64,000 nt of DNA from Corticium candelabrum (Eukaryota; Porifera; Homoscleromorpha; Homosclerophorida; Plakinidae). The stretch lies in assembly GCF_963422355.1 (NCBI RefSeq), contig NC_085106.1, positions 4,597,430 to 4,661,429 of the forward strand, given 5' to 3'. Position 1 is the stretch's first letter; every line of letters starts with the position of its first letter. The notes below the pieces were generated by a model, which was not told the origin of the DNA, did no database searches, and saw only the letters and a list, made by a program, of their open reading frames with translations. The position numbers and the translations under genes are program-made. Positions 58,669 to 64,000 of the stretch are shown here, in pieces.

Positions 58669-60509
58669 GACAGTAACGTACCATCGCTCTCAGTGAGCTC
58701 AAGTCGCTCCTAGCTGGGTCAATACGTAATGACTGGATTGGGATTTACCGTTAGTAGTCATCAGACAGCGCTGGGTCAGTCTTTGTGAGATGTGTAGAGG
58801 CGGATAGGTGCGCTAAAGTTTTAAGCTATTCTTTAATTAACAGTGACTCTTGCAGATAGTGTGGATCGAAGGCCTAGTGTGATTGACAAACTTTGAAATT
58901 GCAAGTATGTTGCAAAAGCATATGTGTGAGAAATGGTCGGCCATTGGAAACGAAAGACTTACTGACTCCAGCAAGAGCACTCGGAGAATGTGTGACTCTT
59001 GGGGTTGTTCTTAAGATAGGATCGAAGTGTGGGATGGTTCAACATTTGCTCAGCTCTTATAGATTTCTGGGATCCATACAAGGTTTGTACTGGTAGTTAG
59101 AAATGCACAACCTAGTTATGATTTACTATAAAGTCAAACTCTTTGCTTTCAAAAGGACTGCATATTTACATTGCCTAGATGCACCACACTCAATTGGTTC
59201 TAATGGTCGTTTGTCGATCAGCACAGTTGATTCTTGGATCTCATTTGATTGATGACTATATTCGTAGATTTAGATCTCATGACTGTCTCATACAATTTGC
59301 ATGAAGATTTTCGGTAGAATCGAGACTATAAGATCAGTGAGTGACCTGTCCGTTGTACAAGTGATACTGTGAGAACAGGAGGGTTTCTAAGATCACGTTT
59401 AGAGATCCAAGAAATGTTGCATACATTGGTTTGTTATTATATCTCAGTGTGTCTTGCAAAGCGATGTAAACGATTTGTGATTGTTTAAGTCACTGGAATG
59501 GATGGCAGCCATTCAATAAGCCCAGCCCTCTCATGCCTGTGGTAAGGACAATCTGATTTGTGTATTAAAACATTTGCCGTTAAACAAGATTAGATAATTT
59601 ACATGTGCTAACATTAAGATTTACTAAATATGATTTTAAATATTTATATTTGAGAATAATTTGCATATGTAGTTAGTTATCCAGTATCCATTCTTTATGA
59701 TGCAGTATATATGTAGAGAAATTTTGTTATGATGGTGTCGGTTTTTCTGCTATTAGTGAAATTTTTTTCGTCTTATTGTGTTTTTGGGCCATTGAATGCT
59801 ACAGCTAGGGTCAGACAATTTCAGTCAGCGTCAACAACAATGTCAAAGAAGGATAGAAATCTTGCTGATCAAGTTTTGGAATTTGATTTGTTCCAATTTA
59901 CTTGCTTCCAAGTCAGAGGTCTATCTTACTCAATCCTCTTTGTCTATCTTACTCGATTCTCTTTTGGCTCCATTTTGTGAGTAGATTATTGATAGATTAT
60001 TGAAGGTTGGTATAGTTATATGCTTGTGTAAATCGTGCATATCTACACACAGGCTGTAATCTTATTTGGAATACTAACATAAATATAGTCAGAACTTGCA
60101 TTGCTAGAGCATAGTGGACTTATTATTATACTGTAGTTCTTAAAACCTTTGTAAGTATTGATGTCAGTTTTATCATTGCCGGTGGCGCATTTCTTTAGGA
60201 ATTTATCTCGACAAGCTAATCCGGTGCAGCTCTACTGGATTAACCGGAAGTATTTCAGTGGAATCGGGGTTAGTGTGGATATTAGATAAGAAACTTAAAC
60301 ATGCAGGCGCATTGTGTTATAGTATAGTGCGACATGAATCAATCATACATGTCCATGGCTGCAGCTTCTGTCCTTGTTTTGTTGTTTGACGACACGAATC
60401 TGTTGCTATTGACTCCTTTGCTGCATTTCCGAACGCATGTACTAATTGGCCACGCCTATTAATTAATTTGTGAAGTTGGGTGAGATCAACCGGATTCTAA
60501 GTTGTGAAG
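58669..60509. other. AT-rich stretch, no gene fixed
   Basis: Several medium open frames (for example 58893-59096) lack splice sites or recognisable motifs. Confidence 0.45.
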
Positions 60510-60584
60510 GTACAGAAAGACTACGTTGAGGAGCTAAAGAAAAGCACTCCTGGTTCTATAGAGGGACCTAGATCACCGGCGTAG
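60510..60584 (+). CDS. Candidate terminal exon, unidentified
   Basis: After an acceptor-like AGTTGTGAAG, 24 codons read VQKDYVEELKKSTPGSIEGP, RSPA and a TAG. Charged, plausible tail of an upstream gene. Confidence 0.25.
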   Translation, partial: VQKDYVEELKKSTPGSIEGPRSPA

Positions 60585-60625
60585 GAACCGGAGGCTGAGG
60601 GCAGCACGCTCACGGTAGGAATTAA

Positions 60626-60838
60626 AGGGAGGGTGACATGCAAAAATCGCTACCTATTTTACAACTTAGAAACGTTGATTTGCCAGTCAAATGAATGCAT
60701 GAATTTTTTTAGAATTTTTAGCTAATGTTCTAAGGGTTAAAACGAGGGTTCTTTTGGCTATTATTTGGCTCCGCCTTTCATCTTCCGGCAATTTTGAGGC
60801 GTGTCCGTCGTGACATCACAAGTTGAACGGAAACTGCT
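60626..60838 (+). repeat. Left terminal inverted repeat of the TTAA element
   Basis: About 213 bp, roughly 85 percent identical by eye to the inverted right end. Confidence 0.85.
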
Positions 60839-60863
60839 CGCGCAGAAGTAAATCAGGTCTACA

Positions 60864-61665
60864 ATGGTGAAGCGATGTGTTGCGGCTGGCTGTTCTAACT
60901 CACACAGCGACCAAGTCAGCTTGTTTTCTTTCCCACAAGACCCAGTTCTTCGAAAGCGATGGACAGAAGCAGTACAGAGGACTAGAGACAAATGGAATGG
61001 GCCTTCACGGTATTCGGTTCTATGCAGCGACCACTTTACAGAGGACTGTTTTGAAACCGATCATCTTTTGGCCTCATCGTTTGTCATCGCCAGGCGAGCA
61101 CGCCTGAAGCCAGACGTCGTTCCAACGCATTTTGTCAGAGCGAATTTGAGAACAGGCGCCTCTGGATCGTCAGCTATGTCTTTGGAACGAACACGGAAAC
61201 GAACGTCCACTGGCGGTGAGAGTGAGTTGACAAGCAAGAGGGGAGCATATGAGAAGAGACAAAGAGCTAGGGTATGTAGCTATTGTGTAACGTCGTATTG
61301 ACAATTTATAGAAGTGTTGCATTGTGAATGCACCTCAACGTGTGATTTGCAGTAGGCGTGTTGCTAGAAGTGTGGTTAGTAGCCTTAGGCTTGAAGTGTG
61401 AACACAACGGCGAGGCTTCGCTGCAGTCTAGACTGATTTTTATGCGTTTACTTTGCAGCTTCTACAGGAAATTGTCAGCACTCCAAAGCACCTGTGGAAA
61501 GAGAAACAGAAATGGAATCTACTTGGCAAGACAGTGAAGACAATGAGAGTGAGAAGAGTGCAACTCATGCAGATATTGGTGTACAGGCAGTATGCCTACA
61601 GGATATTCCACGCAGATCCACAGTAAATGTCAGAGTTCAAGTAAAGCCGAAAACTGTCTCCAGGG
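60864..61665 (+). CDS. THAP domain protein, N-terminal exons
   Basis: Exon 1 starts at ATG 60864. A full C2CH THAP domain is visible: MVKRCVAAGCSNSHSDQVSL (first two Cys), FSFPQDPVLRKRWTEAVQRT, YSVLCSDHFTEDCFE (third Cys and His) and VVPTHF near the AVPTIF box. A Ser/Thr/Arg-rich stretch follows. Phase favours a donor at 61216 (GGCG/GTGAGA) joining exon 2 at 61459-61665, which is acidic and ends DIPRRSTVNVRVQVKPKTVS before a donor GTGAGT. The alternative donor at 61272 does not keep frame with exon 2. The protein would normally continue into more exons, but only ~120 bp remain before the opposite gene, so the C-terminal (presumably catalytic) part appears deleted. Expected to bind the element's ends. 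Confidence 0.78.
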
Positions 61666-61785
61666 GTGAGTGACAGGATAGTTTGATTACTGACTAACAA
61701 CTTGTGCGAATGTACCTACAAATTAGAGAATTACACATGCATGCATGTACTAAGTTTTGGAGTCAACAATAAATTCTAAAACTAC

Positions 61786-62543
61786 TTACTCCTGTGGAGT
61801 TTCATCTTCATCATCATGACCATGCTCCTGCCGATATTGAAAGTACGCTGTTTGAAGGACCCACACATTCAGGCAGACTGGTTCAAATCCTTCGTGCTCT
61901 GTGATACACTTGCATGATGTTACACTTTCTTCCAGTTTCCTTTCAATGTTGTCATACTCGCAACAGCACACACATTCATCTACTGTAGGCATAACTTTGC
62001 ACTGTCCACAGCTGCACCTTCATTTCAACACAACTATTTGTACTGGAGGTTGCACGTGAAAGGTATGACGTCATGCAGCTGTATATCAGGACGCTAAAAG
62101 GTATACATCATTTTCTGCCGTGACCAGACATGATATTGCTATAAGTGAATCATGATTGGCTACTAAAGGTAAAGATAAGCTTGTCAAACGATTCCTGTAC
62201 TCTCTGGTTTCCTGGTGTACGGCCACGTGACGACAGACGTCAAGTGTAAACACTCGCAAAAACAAGCGGAAAGCGATCACAAAGCTACTGCAATCATGCT
62301 TACCAGTCTAAATTCTGAAGTCTTTCATCGTTTTGCGTGCCATCATTGGCCGTACTGTGAGAAGATGAGCGGTTTTCGCTTTCCACAGGCTCGTACTGGT
62401 TAAGGCTCTACAATGCCTCCAGAAGCTATAATTTCCTCCTGAAATGTGTCGGAACTACTGCTATTCAACGACGACCTGCTGTAACTCAAATCTAAGCTGG
62501 CAGAGTCGATGCTAGATTGACTTGGACTGTGTTCTTCCTCCAT
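61786..62543 (-). pseudogene. P2X7 intracellular-domain-like protein, one frame break
   Basis: Exons on the minus strand: 62543-62304 and 62017-61786, phase-consistent (TG/G makes the Trp of NLDWCSCGQCKVMPTVDECV). The start MEEEHSPSQSSIDSASLDLS is Ser-rich and acidic; EYDNIERKLEE and CITEHEGFEPVCLNVWVLQT, then AYFQYRQEHG, match the Cys-rich cytoplasmic domain of P2X7 receptors, which also exists as stand-alone proteins in many invertebrates. There is no channel part. One base is missing in exon 1 near 62400 (a TAA appears before NQYEPVESENRSSSHS). The 5' end abuts the right inverted repeat, so its promoter is likely inside that repeat. Role in the element unknown. Confidence 0.75.
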
Positions 62544-62554
62544 CTGGAAAAGCC

Positions 62555-62768
62555 TTATGCGACTTCCGTTTAACTTGTGATGTCACAACGTACACGCCTC
62601 AAACTAATCGGAAGGCGGAAGGCGTGGTCAATGGTCACCGAAAAAACCTACGTTTTAGCCCTTAGAACATTAGCTAAAAATTCTAAAAAATTCATGCATT
62701 CATTTGAATGGCAAAGCAACGTTTCTAAGTTATAAAATAGGTAGCGATTTTTGCATGTCACTCTCCCT
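62555..62768 (-). repeat. Right terminal inverted repeat of the TTAA element
   Basis: Complement of the left repeat; outer end AGGGAGAGTGACATGC adjoining TTAA. Confidence 0.85.
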
Positions 62769-62914
62769 TTAAAATTTTCTGTGCTACTGACTTCTGCAAA
62801 TCATTTACGGTCTGGCAAGCGAGGTAGTTTTTGCTTAGTCATGATGACATCGACGGTACAGCCCCCCCCCCCCCGTTCGTGAACATCTTCCTACGCCGAT
62901 GTAGGCTCTTGAAC

Positions 62915-63004
62915 AGTCTCGTCGCGCTTTCGTCATTTCCGAAAATTCAATTCTGAGGGGCTGAGGATGGCACATCCGGGAATGACGAAAGCGTGGCGAG
63001 ATTC
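62915..63004. repeat. Imperfect palindrome, GGGAATGACGAAAG family
   Basis: Arm AGTCTCGTCGCGCTTTCGTC (62915-62934) is complementary to GAATGACGAAAGCGTGGCGA (62980-62999), with a ~35 bp loop. Related motifs occur at 28009-28083, about 40390-40430 and about 48930-48970. Confidence 0.75.
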
Positions 63005-63150
63005 AGGTCACGAGGTTAGAAGAAACATCTTCTCATGTGGACTGCATACATGGTGATCAAGTTGCACAATGTGAAGTGTCAAAAGAGATATTTTGCAGGA
63101 AGAAACCTAATTTGTAGACTACTATTGAAGGTGTGAATTAATTAAGTTAG

Positions 63151-63151
<1 letters not shown>

Positions 63152-63206
<55 letters not shown>
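63152..63206. repeat. GT microsatellite
   Basis: About 27 GT pairs. Confidence 0.97.
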
Positions 63207-63209
<3 letters not shown>

Positions 63210-63247
63210 TGAATGTTTGTGTTTATACTTTTTGAGAGGCACTAGTT

Positions 63248-63643
63248 ATGTTTAGGAGAGTTGGCATTAGGGTCAACACATTACTATCAATTTGCAAGAT
63301 GTCCAAATCAGATGAGAGAAATTCAACATTTTTAGATTCTTTGGCCTCTGCTGATCAAGAGGAAAGACAGTCAGTGAGACACAGCAAAGCCAAAGAACTA
63401 GCTTTCAAAGCGCTATTTTCCACCATTTGTACCATCTACATGGATTCAATTTACTTGACAACAGATTTTGTAATTGATGCTCAGGATTGTTTGCCACTAG
63501 GAATTGTCAAACATGATTTCCAACGGACTTTTGATGACTCAGGTAAGTACGTGAGGTAGATGGTGAAGAAAGCACTGTGCAAAGTCATAAGCTCAAACTA
63601 GCCGCTTTCAGAGAGACTGGCCAAATTTCCATGGACTAGCTGC
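63248..63643 (+). CDS. First exons of an unidentified gene, cut by the window edge
   Basis: An open frame from ATG 63248 (or the inner ATG 63299, MSKSDERNSTFLDSLASADQ) runs to a strong donor (TCAG/GTAAGT at 63543). It contains KAKELAFKALFSTICTIYMD, SIYLTTDFVIDAQDCLPLGI and VKHDFQRTFDDSG. A short second exon 63612-63643 (CTTTCAG acceptor, GTAGGT donor) keeps phase (ERLAKFPWTSC). The rest lies beyond 64000. Family not recognised. Confidence 0.5.
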
Positions 63644-63659
63644 AGGTAGGTGTTCTAAT

Positions 63660-63840
63660 TGTAGTGTATGTTTGGTGAGTCTGTTTGTTTGTCTCTTTCT
63701 TAGTCTGTTTGTTTGTCTGCATGTGTCAATTTGTTTGTTTGTCAGTATGCAAGGTTTGTCTGTTTGTATGTTTGTTAGTCTGTTTGTTTGTTTGTTTGTT
63801 TGCCTGTCTGTCCAGCTGTATGACTGTTTGTCTGTCAATG
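63660..63840 (+). repeat. Imperfect TGTTTGTC-type simple repeat
   Basis: Degenerate TTTG/TCTG tract within the putative second or third intron of the last gene. Confidence 0.85.
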
Positions 63841-64000
63841 CAGCAATTACAAGCTTCTAATTAGTGTCTTCAAACTGCAGCTACATACCTGTTTGTCTGC
63901 AGCTTTGCAAAGATGCAATATGCTAATGTCATTAGTAGATAATTAAGGCCAGAAAGTTTGAAACTCCCTGGATTCCATTGAAGTATTTGCTAATAACGGG

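Larger units (their letters stand above)
60626..62768. mobile_element. TTAA-flanked DNA element with THAP and P2X7-like genes
   Basis: TTAA at 60622-60625 and 62769-62772 flanks ends AGGGAGGGTGACATGCAAAA (left) and the complement AGGGAGAGTGACATGCAAAA (right). The inverted similarity continues for ~210 bp, through TTTTTAGCTAATGTTCTAAG and GTGACATCACAAGTT. The left gene starts 27 bp inside its repeat and the right gene about 10 bp inside its own, converging. TTAA, AGGG-type ends and a THAP protein point to a Kolobok-like DNA transposon, but there is no transposase core, so it is non-autonomous or deleted. Its relative is at 47590-49301. Confidence 0.82.
62773..63247. other. Intergenic with palindromic motif and GT run
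   Basis: Contains a C homopolymer (about 62862-62875), an imperfect palindrome (62915-63004) and a GT microsatellite (63152-63206). Confidence 0.7.

Overview
The window is nuclear DNA of a marine invertebrate animal, most plausibly a sponge; that placement is an inference from style, not from a marker gene. The evidence is spliced genes with very short GT-AG introns (about 53-80 bp), animal housekeeping genes, ZAD-like, THAP and P2X7-like proteins of kinds that are multicopy in sponges and cnidarians, many CA/TA microsatellites and a dense, nested transposon load. Nothing looks prokaryotic.

Host genes. (1) 5771-5917: last exon of an unknown + gene. (2) 6352-8580: five-exon Ser/Thr-rich single-pass membrane protein (+). 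(3) 10880-22331: EBNA1BP2/EBP2 rRNA-processing factor (+), ten exons, 304 aa, with a 9.6 kb intron 2 full of retroelements. (4) 22607-25192: glucosamine-6-sulfatase-like enzyme (-), three exons, convergent with EBP2; a truncated copy of its 5' half lies at 31262-32664. (5) 29376-30357: ZAD-like gene with frame breaks. (6) 35874-37106: single-exon eight-TM protein (-). (7) 52887-53890: two-exon membrane protein (-). (8) 63248-64000: start of a + gene cut by the window edge.

Mobile DNA. 12.1-18.4 kb: an APE-type LINE (-) between two fragments of an element whose C-terminal domain resembles a restriction-like endonuclease. 25388-29313: a foldback-type element with arms made of ~20-25 bp minisatellite and a 6-bp target duplication. 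38.7-45.3 kb and 47.1-50.0 kb: a duplicated block carrying a TTAA-type two-gene THAP element; the first copy was interrupted by a Ty3/Gypsy element (40468-44734), the second by a 369-bp TA-flanked MITE (49539-49907). 54.0-56.9 kb: repeat bodies and two more endonuclease-like fragments, each ending at a GACA microsatellite. 60626-62768: a 2.1 kb TTAA-flanked element with ~210 bp inverted ends, a THAP gene reading in from the left end and a P2X7-like gene reading in from the right.

The best candidate for something little described is the convergent two-gene THAP element architecture (60.6 kb, with a relative at 47.6 kb), followed by the foldback element with ordered minisatellite arms. All calls come from reading the sequence; no database search was possible.
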